DNA of 64,000 nucleotides from Rhodococcus sp. UNC23MFCrub1.1 (GCF_000686025.1 NZ_JMLQ01000002.1:62001-126000); one strand, 5' to 3'. Positions 26,620 through 37,050 are shown, numbered from the stretch's first letter. Notes: generated by a model from the letters alone, not told the origin. Numbers and translations: made by a program.

Positions 26620-27635
26620 CGAAACGCAAGCCCGCGGTGCTGGGTGCCCTCGGCATCTTCATCATCCTGATGGCGACGCTGTCCGCGTTCTTCCTCGACT
26701 CGCTGCCGATCATCGGTGCCGGATCGAAGTACACCGCGAACTTCTCCGAAGCGGCCGGTCTGCGCGCCAGCAACGAGGTGCGGATCGCCGGCGTGAAGGT
26801 CGGCAAGGTCACCGACGTCGCCCTCGACGGCGACAAGGTGAAGGTCGAGTTCACGGTCAGTGACGCGTGGGTCGGCGACAAGACGTCGGCGTCCATCCAG
26901 ATCAAGACGTTGCTCGGACAGAAGTTCCTCTCGCTCGAGCCCAAGGGCGAGGAGCGGCTGAACCCGCGCGACGCGATCCCGATCGACCGCACGACGGCCC
27001 CCTACGACGTCATCGACGCGTTCTCCGACGCCGCCCGCACCACCGGCGACATCGACACGACGCAGCTCGCGACGAGCATGGAGACGCTGTCGCAGGCGTT
27101 CTCCGAGACGCCGGAGAACATCCGCGCGTCGCTCGACGGTGTCACGCGGTTGTCCGAGACCATCTCCTCCCGTGACGACGAGCTGAGCAAGCTCTTCGCC
27201 GCGACCGACAAGACGACGCAGGTCCTCGCCGACCGCAACCAGGAGTTCACCAAGCTGATCGGTGACGCCTCGGTCCTGTTGCAGGAGTTGAACAATCGGC
27301 AGCAGTCCATCTCGCAGCTGCTCATCGGCACGCAGCGGGTGTCCACTCAGCTGACCGGTCTGATCCGCGACAACGAGGCACAGATCGGGCCCGCACTCCA
27401 GTCGCTGGGTCAGGTCATCGACACCCTGAAGACCAACAACCAGAACATCGCCGAGGCGATCAAGCTGTACTCGCCGTTCGTCCGGCTGTACACCAACATC
27501 GTCGGTAACGGCCGCTGGTTCGATCAGGTCATCGTCAACACCTTCCCGCCCGGTCTCCCGGACATTCCGGGATACCGTGAGCCGATTCGCACCCTCGGTG
27601 TGGATCCCGTCCGTAGTCCGGGAGCAGGCCAGTGA
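26616..27635 (+). CDS. mceC: Mce-family substrate-binding protein C
   Basis: A 339-residue MCE protein with a membrane helix at about 8-27, an MCE domain including LRASNEVRIAGVKVGKVTDV and a long helical region. The GTG at 26616 has the full AGGAGG at 26604-26609, one of the best binding sites in the operon, and overlaps the mceB stop by 4 bases. Confidence 0.93.
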   Translation: MTKRKPAVLGALGIFIILMATLSAFFLDSLPIIGAGSKYTANFSEAAGLRASNEVRIAGVKVGKVTDVALDGDKVKVEFTVSDAWVGDKTSASIQIKTLLGQKFLSLEPKGEERLNPRDAIPIDRTTAPYDVIDAFSDAARTTGDIDTTQLATSMETLSQAFSETPENIRASLDGVTRLSETISSRDDELSKLFAATDKTTQVLADRNQEFTKLIGDASVLLQELNNRQQSISQLLIGTQRVSTQLTGLIRDNEAQIGPALQSLGQVIDTLKTNNQNIAEAIKLYSPFVRLYTNIVGNGRWFDQVIVNTFPPGLPDIPGYREPIRTLGVDPVRSPGAGQ

Positions 27636-28921
27636 CCGCATCCACCGACCAGGAAGCCCCGTCGAACGGCGGCTTCTTCAGCAAGCGCAACCTGGGAATC
27701 ATCGCTGCCGTCGTCGCTGTCGTGGTGCTGGTCGTGTTCGCGCTGTGGTGGGCCTTCACCCGCCTCGGTACCACCACCATCACGTCGTACTTCGACAAGA
27801 CGGTCGGCGTGTACGAGGGCACCGAGGTTCGCGTCCTCGGCGTCAAGGTCGGCACCGTCACCAAGGTCGAGGGCCTGGGCGATCAGGTGCAGGTCGACAT
27901 GCGCGTCGATCGCGGCGTCGACATCCCCGCCGATGCCCGCGCCGTCCAGCTCGCGCCGTCCGTCGTCGCCGACCGCTACGTCCAGCTCGCGCCGGCGTAC
28001 ACCGGCGGCGAGAAGATGGAGTCCGGTGCCGTGATCCCACGCGAGCGCACGGCCACTCCCGTCGAGGTCGACGAGCTGTACAAGAGCATCGACGAGCTGT
28101 CGGCCGCGCTGGGACCGAACGGTGCCAACCAGAACGGCGCCGTCTCCGACCTCGTGACCACCGGCGCGCAGAACCTGGCCGGAAACGGTGAGGCGCTGAA
28201 CGATTCGCTGACCCAGCTCTCCGGTGCCGTCGAGACGCTCGACTCGTACCGCGGCGATCTGTTCGGCACGATCCAGAATCTGCAGACGTTCGTCAGTGCA
28301 CTGTCGGCGAACGACCAGCAGGTGCGTGCCTTCAACAATCAGCTGTCCTCGCTGACGAGCTTCCTGGCGGGGGAGCGGGAGAACCTCGGTCTCGCGCTGA
28401 ACCAGCTCTCGGTCACGCTCGGTGACGTCGCGACCTTCGTGCGGGACAACCGGGACCAGCTGTCCAACGATCTCGACGACCTCGCTCCGACCACGCAGTT
28501 GCTCGCCGACAACCGCCAGAACCTGGCGGACACGTTGACGCTGCTGCCGCTGGCCGTCGCGAACGTCGCGAACTCCTACAACGCCGAGTCCGGATCGTTG
28601 GACGCGCGCCTGATCTTCCAGGAGTTCCAGGATCCGAAGACGTTCTTCTGCAGTCTCATCGATCTGCAGAAGCTGCGCCCGGGCGATCCGCAGTTCGAGG
28701 CGCTCGGCCGTCAGATGCAGCCGATCGTCGACAACTGCGGCGCGATCATCGACCAGGCCGTCGCCGGTGTGAAGACGCCGACGCTGGTCCTGCCGTTCGG
28801 GTTGCTCAGTGCGGACAACATCCAGCGCAACGTCGAGCCCGGCACCGTGCCCGGTGTCGAATCGCCGCGGGTCGACGACCTGCAGCTTCCGGGCCTGAAC
28901 ATTCCTGCGGAAGGGGAGTGA
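27632..28921 (+). CDS. mceD: Mce-family substrate-binding protein D
   Basis: A 429-residue MCE protein. A short cytosolic segment is followed by a membrane helix (about 23-45), an MCE domain with YEGTEVRVLGVKVGTVTKVE, and extended helices. The GTG start overlaps the mceC TGA (GTGA). Near the C terminus are a paired-Cys region (FFCSLIDL and DNCGAI) and a Pro-rich tail. Confidence 0.93.
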   Translation: MTASTDQEAPSNGGFFSKRNLGIIAAVVAVVVLVVFALWWAFTRLGTTTITSYFDKTVGVYEGTEVRVLGVKVGTVTKVEGLGDQVQVDMRVDRGVDIPADARAVQLAPSVVADRYVQLAPAYTGGEKMESGAVIPRERTATPVEVDELYKSIDELSAALGPNGANQNGAVSDLVTTGAQNLAGNGEALNDSLTQLSGAVETLDSYRGDLFGTIQNLQTFVSALSANDQQVRAFNNQLSSLTSFLAGERENLGLALNQLSVTLGDVATFVRDNRDQLSNDLDDLAPTTQLLADNRQNLADTLTLLPLAVANVANSYNAESGSLDARLIFQEFQDPKTFFCSLIDLQKLRPGDPQFEALGRQMQPIVDNCGAIIDQAVAGVKTPTLVLPFGLLSADNIQRNVEPGTVPGVESPRVDDLQLPGLNIPAEGE

Positions 28922-28923
28922 CG

Positions 28924-30186
28924 ATGAGAGTGCGCTCGCGTGGCCTGATGGCCGCCTCCGGTGCCTGCGTCGTCGCCGTGACGCTCAGTGCCTGCGGATC
29001 CAGCGGTATCTACGGGATCCCGCTGCCCGGCGGTGCCGACGTCGGATCGGATCCGATCCGGTTGACGTTGCAGTTCGACGACGTGCTGGACCTGGTTCCG
29101 CAGTCGACCGTCAAGGTCGACGGTGTCCAGGTCGGTCGGGTCACCTCGGTCTCCGTGCCGAACGACTCGTGGATCGCCGACGTCGAGGTCGAGGTCGACT
29201 CGTCCGTGGACCTGCCGGCCAACGCCATGGCGTCCGTCCAGCAGACCAACCTGCTCGGCGAGAAGTTCGTCCAGCTCAGCGTTCCGGCCGACGACGCGGC
29301 GTCCGCGCGCCTCGCCTCGGGCGACACCATCCCCGTCGAGCGGACCCGCCACGCCACCGACATCGAGCAGGTGCTCGGCGCGCTGTCGATGTTGCTCAAC
29401 GGCGGCGGCGTCGCGCAGCTCGCTCCGATCGTCAAGGAGCTGAACACCGCGCTCGGCGGCCGCGAGGACCGGGTGCGGAACCTGCTCGAGGAGGCCAACT
29501 CGCTCATCGGCGGCCTCGAGGATCAGAAGGCCGACATCACGCGCGCGATCGACGGTCTTGACGTCCTCACCGGCACGCTCAACCAGCAGACCGAGAAGAT
29601 CGACCGGATCCTCGTCGATCTGCCGGTCGCCACCGAGGTGCTCGAACAGCAGCGTCCGCAGCTGACACAGCTTCTCGGTCAGCTCGATCGCCTCGGGCAG
29701 GTCGGGACCGACGTCATCGAGCGTTCGAAGGACGATCTGATCGCCGACCTGCGCGCACTGCGCCCGACCCTGCAGGAGCTCTCGACCTACGGCGACGAGC
29801 TGATCACGGACCTCGCGTTCGTGCCCACGTTCCCGTTCCCCGACGGCGTCGAGAAGATCACCCAGGGCAACGCGGTCAATCTGTTCCTCAGTGTGGATCT
29901 GCAGATCGGCAACCAGCTCACCGCGCTGGGCGTCGGCCAGGGCAACCCGATCTACAGCGCGCCCCGCAACGGCGATCCCAAGCCGCGGGTCGATCCGTCG
30001 AACCCGTACTACAACGGCAACGGCCCGCGTAACTCCTTCCCGACCATCTCGCTGCTGCCTCTGCCGCCCATCATCCCGTCGCCGACCCCGGCGCCGGGTG
30101 TACCCGCCGCCGCACCGTCGGCGAACCCGTTGGACGGCATCCTGCAGCAGTTCGGGATCGTTCCTCAGAACGAAGGTGGACAGTGA
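28924..30186 (+). CDS. mceE: Mce-family lipoprotein E (LprN-type)
   Basis: A 420-residue MCE lipoprotein. Residues 1-23 are a lipoprotein signal ending LSA before Cys24, followed by the MCE domain (QSTVKVDGVQVGRVTSVSV) and helices. MceE is the lipidated member in mycobacterial mce operons as well. ATG 28924 is preferred over GTG 28918 because AAGGGGAG lies 5 bases upstream. The C terminus is Pro/Ala-rich. Confidence 0.93.
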   Translation: MRVRSRGLMAASGACVVAVTLSACGSSGIYGIPLPGGADVGSDPIRLTLQFDDVLDLVPQSTVKVDGVQVGRVTSVSVPNDSWIADVEVEVDSSVDLPANAMASVQQTNLLGEKFVQLSVPADDAASARLASGDTIPVERTRHATDIEQVLGALSMLLNGGGVAQLAPIVKELNTALGGREDRVRNLLEEANSLIGGLEDQKADITRAIDGLDVLTGTLNQQTEKIDRILVDLPVATEVLEQQRPQLTQLLGQLDRLGQVGTDVIERSKDDLIADLRALRPTLQELSTYGDELITDLAFVPTFPFPDGVEKITQGNAVNLFLSVDLQIGNQLTALGVGQGNPIYSAPRNGDPKPRVDPSNPYYNGNGPRNSFPTISLLPLPPIIPSPTPAPGVPAAAPSANPLDGILQQFGIVPQNEGGQ

Positions 30187-31433
30187 GATCCAAGCTGGTC
30201 AGCACACAGCTGATCCTCTTCGTCGTCATCGCCGTGCTCGGCCTGGTGTACGTCGGTGCCAAGTACGTGCGCGTCGACCAGCTGTTCGGTTTCGGCCAGT
30301 ACACGGTCACCGGTCAGTTCGCCGATTCCGGCGGCATCTTCAGCAACGCCGAGGTGACGTACCGCGGCATTCCCGTGGGGCGCGTCGGTGAGCTGAAGCT
30401 GACCGAGCAGGGCGTCGACGTCGAACTGAAGCTCGAGAAGAGCGCTCCCGACGTCCCGGCCGACACCATCGCCGTGGTGGCCAACCGCTCCGCCATCGGT
30501 GAGCAGTACGTCGATCTGCAGCCGCGCACCGATCAGGGCCCGTTCCTGCAGGACGGCGACGTCATCCTGCAGGACGACACGTCCATCCCGACGCCGGTGG
30601 AGAGCCTGCTCAAGAACGTCAAGACGCTCGCGGACTCCGTGCCGGTCGACGATCTGCACACCGTGGTGACCGAGCTCGGTACCGGGTTCGCCGGCACGGG
30701 TGACTCACTGCAGCAGCTCGTCACCTCGCTCGACAGCTTCTCCGAGGACGGTCTCGCCAACCTGCCGCAGACCCTCACGCTGATCCGCGACAGCCGCGTC
30801 GTGCTGGACACCCAGTCCGAGCAGTCGTCGTCCATTCAGCAGTTCAGCTCGGATCTGGATCTGGTCACCGCGCAGTTGCGGTCGAGCGATCCGGACATCC
30901 GACGACTGATCGACAACGGGCTTCCCGCCAGCGACCAGGTCGGCGCGCTCGTCGACCAGGCCGGCCCGGGTCTGACGACCAACCTGACGAACCTCGCGGG
31001 TGTGACCAGTGCACTGAGCCCGCGCACGTTCGCACTGCGTCCGCTGCTCCAGTTCCTCCCGGCCCTGGCGCAGGGAGCGAACTCGGCGAGTCCGGGTGAC
31101 GGCACCATTCACTTCGGCATCGCGCTCGAGGTGAACAACCCGCCGTCGTGCACCCAGGGTTACGAGGGCACGCAGGCGATCCTCGACGCGGAGTACGCCA
31201 AGAATCCCGACTTCGATCCGACGCAGCAGGACTTCCCGTTGAACCTCGACGCGAACTGCACTGTGCCGCAGGGATCCCTGACGGGTGTGCGCGGCGCCAA
31301 CAGCGTGCGCTTCGCCGATCCGCAGACGGTGCAGCCGTGGGACGACAAGCCCAAGGTCGCGCCGGACCCCCTGGATCTGAACCCGATCGCGACGCAGCTG
31401 GCCGCACTGCTCGGTGTGACGGTCCGCCCCTGA
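30183..31433 (+). CDS. mceF: Mce-family substrate-binding protein F
   Basis: The last MCE protein of the operon, 416 residues. It has a membrane helix (about 5-22, LVSTQLILFVVIAVLGLVYV), an MCE domain with SNAEVTYRGIPVGRVGELKL and a helical region. The C-terminal region contains Cys residues in PPSCTQGY and DANCTVP. The GTG overlaps the mceE TGA by 4 bases. Confidence 0.93.
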   Translation: MRSKLVSTQLILFVVIAVLGLVYVGAKYVRVDQLFGFGQYTVTGQFADSGGIFSNAEVTYRGIPVGRVGELKLTEQGVDVELKLEKSAPDVPADTIAVVANRSAIGEQYVDLQPRTDQGPFLQDGDVILQDDTSIPTPVESLLKNVKTLADSVPVDDLHTVVTELGTGFAGTGDSLQQLVTSLDSFSEDGLANLPQTLTLIRDSRVVLDTQSEQSSSIQQFSSDLDLVTAQLRSSDPDIRRLIDNGLPASDQVGALVDQAGPGLTTNLTNLAGVTSALSPRTFALRPLLQFLPALAQGANSASPGDGTIHFGIALEVNNPPSCTQGYEGTQAILDAEYAKNPDFDPTQQDFPLNLDANCTVPQGSLTGVRGANSVRFADPQTVQPWDDKPKVAPDPLDLNPIATQLAALLGVTVRP

Positions 31434-31503
31434 CCGTCGAGTCGGGTGAGGAGAGGTGCGCGGTGATGGCAGCGAGAAGTTACCCTCAAGTAGGGTGTCT
31501 GCT

Positions 31504-32235
31504 GTGACGCCAACCACCTCTCCTTCCGACCCGGACCTCGACGGCACCGACACCGGTGACGGCACGTCCGAGTCCACGCCCGCACCGGCGCCGCGCACGT
31601 CTCCGGTCGCCACGGCGGTGACTGCCGCGGCCGCCGCGATCACGTTGATCGCGGCCGTCGTGCTGAGTATCTTCTGGTTCCTCGCGTACCAGGAGTCCTC
31701 GAACGCCTCCCTGCGGGACGACGCCCTCGCCGGCGCCCGGCAGGCGGCGATCAATCTGAACTCCGTCGACTCGAACGATCTGGACAAGACGTTCGCCGAC
31801 ATCGAGTCCTCCATCACCGGTGACGAGCTCACCAACGGTCTGAACGACACCAAGGATCAGTTCCGCCAGCAGTTCGCGGAGACCGGTGTGGTCACCACCG
31901 CGGCGGTGCAGCACGCGTCGCTCGTCGGGTTCAGTTCCGACGACGGCACCGCGCAGTCGCTCGTGGTCCTCACCACCGACACCACCAAGCCGGACGGCAA
32001 CGAGCGGTACCAGAGCACCCTGCGTCTCGAACTGCAGGACGTGGACGGCACGTGGAAGGCCACGCGTATCCAGCCCATCGGGCAGCGCATCCCCCTCGAG
32101 GTCCCGGGCGCACCCGCTGCGACGGGCGATCCCGCTGCACCGACCGATCCCGCAGCCCCGGTCGACCCCGCAGCTCCGGCGGATCCCGCCGCGCCCGTCG
32201 ATCCCGCTCCCGCACCGACCGACGGCGGTCAGTGA
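31504..32235 (+). CDS. Mce-associated membrane protein (Mas), first copy
   Basis: A 243-residue single-pass membrane protein downstream of mceF. Membrane helix at about 41-62 (TAVTAAAAAITLIAAVVLSI), then a small mixed domain of the Mce-associated type that resembles NTF2-like folds, ending in a repetitive DPAAP tail. Several GTG codons can start it; 31504 is the most reasonable, 31456 would add 16 residues but has a too-close binding site. Such proteins stabilise or regulate Mce complexes in mycobacteria. Confidence 0.8.
   Translation: MTPTTSPSDPDLDGTDTGDGTSESTPAPAPRTSPVATAVTAAAAAITLIAAVVLSIFWFLAYQESSNASLRDDALAGARQAAINLNSVDSNDLDKTFADIESSITGDELTNGLNDTKDQFRQQFAETGVVTTAAVQHASLVGFSSDDGTAQSLVVLTTDTTKPDGNERYQSTLRLELQDVDGTWKATRIQPIGQRIPLEVPGAPAATGDPAAPTDPAAPVDPAAPADPAAPVDPAPAPTDGGQ
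32128..32217 (+). repeat. 18-base tandem repeat in the Mas tail
   Basis: Five direct 18-base units starting at 32128, 32146, 32164, 32182 and 32200 encode DPAAPT/DPAAPV/DPAAPA-type hexapeptides; the last unit is degenerate. The Pro/Ala-rich stretch probably crosses or contacts the cell wall. Confidence 0.85.
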
Positions 32236-32295
32236 CACCTCGCTGTCACGACGCCGTCCGTCCCGCTCGCCTCGCACCAGCCAGGAGTTCTCCCT

Positions 32296-33066
32296 ATGCC
32301 CCCCGCACGCCGTAGACCCCCCACAGGCACTCCCCGTGTCCCCGCCGGCAGCGTTCGTCGACCCAAGGTCGCCGGACGCTCCACGGCGCCCCCCGCGGGC
32401 GGCGACGCGATCGAGGACGAGACCACGAGCGCGTCCACCGGCGCGGCCTCGACCGTCGACCTGTCGAAGTCGTCGGCCGACACCGCTGCGGTCGACAGCG
32501 TTGCCACGGACTCGGTCGTGAACGAGACGACCGAGACGACCGAGGTGGACGACGGCGCCCCCGCCGGCCGCACGGCCTGGTGGACTCCCCGCACGATGCT
32601 GCTCGCCGCACTCGCCGTGGTGTTCGCCGTGATCGCGCTCCTCGCCGTGGTGCGCCCCGGTACGTCCGAGGTGAGCAACCAGGCATGGGTCGACACTCCG
32701 GCCACACTCGAGGTCACGTCGGCCGGGCGCGACGCCCTGCAGACGGTGTTCAGCTACAAGTTCGACACGATCGACCAGGATCAGGCGGCCGCCCGCGCGG
32801 TGCTGAACGACGAGCGCCGCGGGGAGTACGACTCCACCGCGGAGCAGACCAAGCAGGGCGTCATCCAGACGCAGACCACCACGACCGCCACGGTCACCGA
32901 CATCGGGGTGTCACTGCTCGACGGTGACCGGGCCGAGCTGCTGGCCAGCATGGACATCGCCGCGACGCAGGACACGGTCGACCAGGGAACGGTGCAGACG
33001 CCGGTCTCGGTGACCATGGAACGTGTCGACGGAAAGTGGCTGCTCGCGACCATCGACAACCGCTGA
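32296..33066 (+). CDS. Mce-associated membrane protein (Mas), second copy
   Basis: A 256-residue single-pass protein with a Pro/Ser/Thr-rich N-terminal cytosolic part (about 1-97), a membrane helix (about 100-120, LLAALAVVFAVIALLAVV) and an extracytoplasmic domain of about 130 residues ending VDGKWLLATIDNR, typical of Mce-associated proteins. AGGAG precedes ATG 32296. It is the last gene of the mce unit. Confidence 0.82.
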   Translation: MPPARRRPPTGTPRVPAGSVRRPKVAGRSTAPPAGGDAIEDETTSASTGAASTVDLSKSSADTAAVDSVATDSVVNETTETTEVDDGAPAGRTAWWTPRTMLLAALAVVFAVIALLAVVRPGTSEVSNQAWVDTPATLEVTSAGRDALQTVFSYKFDTIDQDQAAARAVLNDERRGEYDSTAEQTKQGVIQTQTTTTATVTDIGVSLLDGDRAELLASMDIAATQDTVDQGTVQTPVSVTMERVDGKWLLATIDNR

Positions 33067-33524
33067 TCGCCCGCGTCGAGCGGATTCGGGGGACGAAACG
33101 CCGCTCTCGCTCTTGACGCGAGGGCTTCGGGAGTCCACTCTGATTACCGGATTCATCGAACGCGGGTGCGACCCCGCTGCCATGATCGAGAACGACGCCG
33201 GAGCAAATGGAGGCACCGGGCGCCGGGATCGACGGGCAGGGGCGTACGGCAGTTCGTGGATCACGGCCCGTGCAGTCTCCGGGCCGAGCGCGCTCCCCGC
33301 GCGGACGCGGTTGCCATATCCGCCGCATTGGGGTACTTTTGGACGTTGCGCTGGGTGCCTCCTGTCCACTTCCAGACTTTGCCTGAATCGACACGTGTGT
33401 CGATCTCTGCTGAGCGAGGACTTCGTACGGGTAGTGACCAGCGAAGTTCCCACACAAAGAAGCAGATTAGCGACGGTCGCGCAGTGCACGAAGCGGCCCG
33501 CGTGAGGTGCTGGAAGGACGCATC
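33067..33524 (+). promoter_or_regulatory. rpoB promoter and leader region
   Basis: A 458-base gene-free region before rpoB. The best promoter is TTGCCA (33311-33316), a 17-base spacer and TACTTT (33334-33339), giving a leader of roughly 180 bases. A second possible -35, TTGACG (33113-33118), lacks a good -10. The leader contains an 18-base palindrome at 33387-33404 and the GGAAGGA site before the TTG start. No coding frame is credible here. Confidence 0.6.
33387..33404. promoter_or_regulatory. Palindrome in the rpoB leader
   Basis: ATCGACAC-GT-GTGTCGAT is a perfect 8-base inverted repeat with a two-base centre, about 48 bases downstream of the candidate -10. It may be an operator or a small RNA hairpin. 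Confidence 0.4.
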
Positions 33525-36500
33525 TTGGCAGTCTCCACCCAGTCCAAGGAAAACGCCGGAACTCCCGGAGCCCCGAAGAGGGTGTCGTTCGCGAAGATTC
33601 GCGAACCCCTCGAAGTACCGGGGTTGCTCGATCTTCAGACCGATTCGTTCGAGTGGCTCGTCGGCACGCCGGAGTGGCGCGCACGTGCGGAAGCACGTGG
33701 CGACAGCTCTCGCAGCGGCGGTCTCGAGGACATCCTGACGGAGCTCTCTCCGATCGAGGACTTCTCCGGCTCGATGTCCCTCTCCTTCTCCGATCCGCGC
33801 TTCGACGAGGTCAAGGCCTCGATCGACGAGTGCAAGGACAAGGACATGACCTACGCGGCGCCGTTGTTCGTCACCGCGGAGTTCATCAACAACAACACCG
33901 GTGAGATCAAGAGCCAGACGGTCTTCATGGGTGACTTCCCGATGATGACCGACAAGGGCACGTTCATCATCAACGGCACCGAGCGCGTCGTCGTCTCGCA
34001 GCTCGTGCGTTCCCCGGGTGTCTACTTCGACCACGCCGTCGACAAGACCACCGAGAAGGATCTGCACAGCGTCAAGGTCATCCCCGGCCGCGGCGCCTGG
34101 CTCGAGTTCGACGTCGACAAGCGCGACACCGTCGGTGTCCGCATCGACCGCAAGCGTCGTCAGCCCGTCACCGTGCTCCTCAAGGCACTCGGCTGGACCA
34201 CCGAGCAGATCACCGAGCGCTTCGGCTTCTCGGAGATCCTCATGGCCACGCTGGAGAAGGACAACACGGCCGGCACCGACGAGGCGCTGCTCGACATCTA
34301 CCGCAAGCTCCGCCCGGGCGAGCCGCCCACGAAGGAGAGCGCGCAGACCCTGCTGGAGAACCTGTTCTTCAAGGAGAAGCGCTACGACCTCGCACGCGTG
34401 GGTCGCTACAAGATCAACAAGAAGCTGGGCCTGAACTCGGGTCTGCCCATCGAGGCGTCGACGCTGACCGAAGAGGACATCGTCGCCACCATCGAGTACC
34501 TCGTGCGTCTGCACGCGGGCGAGAAGTCGATGACGGCACCCGACGGCGTCGAGGTTCCCGTGGAGGTCGACGACATCGACCACTTCGGCAACCGTCGTCT
34601 CCGCACGGTCGGCGAGCTGATCCAGAACCAGATCCGCGTGGGCCTGTCCCGCATGGAGCGTGTGGTCCGCGAGCGGATGACCACCCAGGACGTCGAGGCC
34701 ATCACGCCGCAGACCCTGATCAACATCCGTCCCGTGGTCGCTGCCATCAAGGAGTTCTTCGGAACCTCGCAGCTGTCGCAGTTCATGGACCAGAACAACC
34801 CGCTGTCGGGTCTGACGCACAAGCGCCGCCTGTCGGCGCTGGGCCCCGGCGGTCTGTCGCGTGAGCGCGCCGGCCTCGAGGTCCGCGACGTCCACCCGTC
34901 GCACTACGGCCGCATGTGCCCCATCGAGACCCCGGAAGGCCCGAACATCGGCCTGATCGGATCGCTCTCGGTGTACGCCCGTGTGAACCCGTTCGGTTTC
35001 ATCGAGACGCCGTACCGCAAGGTCGTCGAGGGACAGGTCACCGACGACGTCGACTACCTGACCGCCGACGAGGAGGACCGCCACGTCGTGGCGCAGGCCA
35101 ACTCGTCCATCGACACCTCGGGTCGTTTCGTCGACGAGAAGATCCTTGTCCGCCGTAAGGGTGGAGAGGTCGAGTTCGTCTCGTCGATGGACGTCGACTA
35201 CATGGACGTCTCGCCTCGGCAGATGGTCTCGGTCGCCACGGCGATGATCCCGTTCCTCGAGCACGACGACGCCAACCGCGCACTGATGGGCGCGAACATG
35301 CAGCGTCAGGCCGTGCCGCTGGTGCGCAGCGAGGCTCCGCTCGTCGGAACCGGCATGGAGCTGCGTGCCGCTGTCGATGCCGGCGACGTCATCGTCAACG
35401 AGAAGTCCGGTGTCATCGAGGAGGTGTCCGCCGACTACGTCACCGTGATGGCGGACGACGGCACTCGCAACACCTACCGGATGCGCAAGTTCGCGCGCTC
35501 GAACCAGGGCACCTGTGCCAACCAGCGTCCGATCGTGGACGAGGGCGCACGGGTCGAGGCCGGCCAGGTCCTGGCCGACGGTCCCTGCACCGAGAACGGT
35601 GAGATGGCGCTGGGCAAGAACCTGCTCGTCGCGATCATGCCGTGGGAGGGCCACAACTACGAGGACGCGATCATCCTGTCGCAGCGCCTCGTGGAAGAGG
35701 ACGTCCTGACCTCGATCCACATCGAGGAGCACGAGATCGATGCCCGCGACACCAAGCTCGGTGCCGAGGAGATCACCCGTGACATCCCGAACGTCTCGGA
35801 CGAGGTCCTCGCCGATCTCGACGAGCGCGGCATCATCCGTATCGGTGCCGAGGTTCGTGACGGTGACGTCCTGGTCGGAAAGGTCACGCCGAAGGGCGAG
35901 ACCGAGCTGACCCCGGAGGAGCGCCTGCTGCGCGCCATCTTCGGCGAGAAGGCCCGCGAGGTCCGCGACACGTCTCTGAAGGTTCCGCACGGCGAGAACG
36001 GAAAGGTCATCGGCATTCGCGTGTTCTCGCGCGAGGACGACGACGATCTGCCTCCCGGCGTGAACGAACTGGTCCGCGTCTACGTGGCCCAGAAGCGCAA
36101 GATCCAGGACGGCGACAAGCTCGCCGGCCGCCACGGCAACAAGGGCGTCATCGGCAAGATCCTCCCGCAGGAGGACATGCCGTTCCTGTCCGACGGCACC
36201 CCGGTCGACATCATCCTGAACACGCACGGCGTCCCGCGTCGTATGAACATCGGTCAGATCCTCGAGACTCACCTCGGCTGGATCGGCAAGACCGGATGGA
36301 ACATTCAGGTGGCCGCGGACGGAGTCCGACCCGACTGGGCCGCGACGCTGCCCGAGGAGATGCTGGCCGCCGAGGCGGACACCAACATCGCCACCCCGGT
36401 GTTCGACGGTGCGAAGGAGGACGAGCTCACCGGCCTGCTGGCGAGCACGATCCCGAACCGCGACGGCGAGCGCATGGTCGGCGCGGACGGAAAGGCCACC

Positions 36501-37013
36501 CTGTTCGACGGCCGTTCCGGCGAGCCGTTCCCGTACCCGGTCTCCGTGGGCTACATGTACATCATCAAGCTGCACCACCTCGTCGACGACAAGATCCACG
36601 CTCGTTCGACCGGTCCGTACTCGATGATCACGCAGCAGCCCCTCGGTGGTAAGGCGCAGTTCGGTGGACAGCGCTTCGGCGAGATGGAGTGCTGGGCCAT
36701 GCAGGCCTACGGCGCTGCGTACACGCTGCAGGAGCTCCTCACCATCAAGTCCGACGACGTGGTCGGCCGCGTGAAGGTCTACGAGGCCATCGTCAAGGGC
36801 GAGAACATCCCGGAGCCCGGTATCCCCGAGTCCTTCAAGGTGCTCCTCAAGGAGCTCCAGTCGCTGTGCCTCAACGTGGAGGTGCTGTCCTCGGACGGCG
36901 CGGCCATCACGATGGCGGACGGCGACGACGAGGATCTCGAGCGTGCCGCGGCCAACCTGGGAATCAATCTCTCCCGCAACGAGTCCGCGACCGTCGACGA
37001 TCTCGCGCAGTAA
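33525..37013 (+). CDS. rpoB: DNA-directed RNA polymerase subunit beta
   Basis: The beta subunit, 1162 residues from the TTG at 33525. This start is chosen because GGAAGGA lies 6 bases upstream and because mycobacterial rpoB also begins with TTG-GCA; GTG 33507 would add six residues. The rifampicin-resistance region is intact, [17 protein letters not shown] starting at residue 413, with Asp422, His432 and Ser437 corresponding to the commonly mutated positions, all in the sensitive form. The C terminus carries [19 protein letters not shown]. rpoC follows after 97 bases. Confidence 0.98.
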   Translation: MAVSTQSKENAGTPGAPKRVSFAKIREPLEVPGLLDLQTDSFEWLVGTPEWRARAEARGDSSRSGGLEDILTELSPIEDFSGSMSLSFSDPRFDEVKASIDECKDKDMTYAAPLFVTAEFINNNTGEIKSQTVFMGDFPMMTDKGTFIINGTERVVVSQLVRSPGVYFDHAVDKTTEKDLHSVKVIPGRGAWLEFDVDKRDTVGVRIDRKRRQPVTVLLKALGWTTEQITERFGFSEILMATLEKDNTAGTDEALLDIYRKLRPGEPPTKESAQTLLENLFFKEKRYDLARVGRYKINKKLGLNSGLPIEASTLTEEDIVATIEYLVRLHAGEKSMTAPDGVEVPVEVDDIDHFGNRRLRTVGELIQNQIRVGLSRMERVVRERMTTQDVEAITPQTLINIRPVVAAIKEFFGTSQLSQFMDQNNPLSGLTHKRRLSALGPGGLSRERAGLEVRDVHPSHYGRMCPIETPEGPNIGLIGSLSVYARVNPFGFIETPYRKVVEGQVTDDVDYLTADEEDRHVVAQANSSIDTSGRFVDEKILVRRKGGEVEFVSSMDVDYMDVSPRQMVSVATAMIPFLEHDDANRALMGANMQRQAVPLVRSEAPLVGTGMELRAAVDAGDVIVNEKSGVIEEVSADYVTVMADDGTRNTYRMRKFARSNQGTCANQRPIVDEGARVEAGQVLADGPCTENGEMALGKNLLVAIMPWEGHNYEDAIILSQRLVEEDVLTSIHIEEHEIDARDTKLGAEEITRDIPNVSDEVLADLDERGIIRIGAEVRDGDVLVGKVTPKGETELTPEERLLRAIFGEKAREVRDTSLKVPHGENGKVIGIRVFSREDDDDLPPGVNELVRVYVAQKRKIQDGDKLAGRHGNKGVIGKILPQEDMPFLSDGTPVDIILNTHGVPRRMNIGQILETHLGWIGKTGWNIQVAADGVRPDWAATLPEEMLAAEADTNIATPVFDGAKEDELTGLLASTIPNRDGERMVGADGKATLFDGRSGEPFPYPVSVGYMYIIKLHHLVDDKIHARSTGPYSMITQQPLGGKAQFGGQRFGEMECWAMQAYGAAYTLQELLTIKSDDVVGRVKVYEAIVKGENIPEPGIPESFKVLLKELQSLCLNVEVLSSDGAAITMADGDDEDLERAAANLGINLSRNESATVDDLAQ

Positions 37014-37022
37014 TCGGTGACA

Positions 37023-37050
37023 GGCCGGCGCGAGGGGACTCGCGCCGGCC
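37023..37050 (+). terminator. Intercistronic hairpin between rpoB and rpoC
   Basis: A perfect 12-base stem, GGCCGGCGCGAG (37023-37034) with its complement (37039-37050), around GGGA. There is no U tract, so a partial attenuator or RNA-processing/stability element is more likely than a full terminator, since rpoC needs rpoB transcription. Confidence 0.5.

Noticed and set aside
32128..32217. Regular 18-base repeats read as a CRISPR-like array
   Set aside because: They are contiguous, in frame, and encode a DPAAP protein tail; there are no spacers or cas genes.
33113..33141. TTGACG at 33113 as a main rpoB promoter
   Set aside because: No good -10 hexamer lies at 16-19 bases; the TTGCCA/TACTTT pair at 33311-33339 is better.
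33507..33524. GTG at 33507 as the rpoB start
   Set aside because: The TTG at 33525 has a well-spaced GGAAGGA site, while the site would lie inside the gene for 33507. Mycobacterial rpoB uses the same TTG start.
34761..34842. Possible rifampicin-resistance changes in rpoB
   Set aside because: All residues of the resistance-determining region match the sensitive form (Asp422, His432, Ser437 here), so nothing unusual.
33261..36599. A 1112-codon open frame on the minus strand opposite rpoB
   Set aside because: Same effect of GC-rich codon bias; no domain is visible and it would cover the rpoB promoter.
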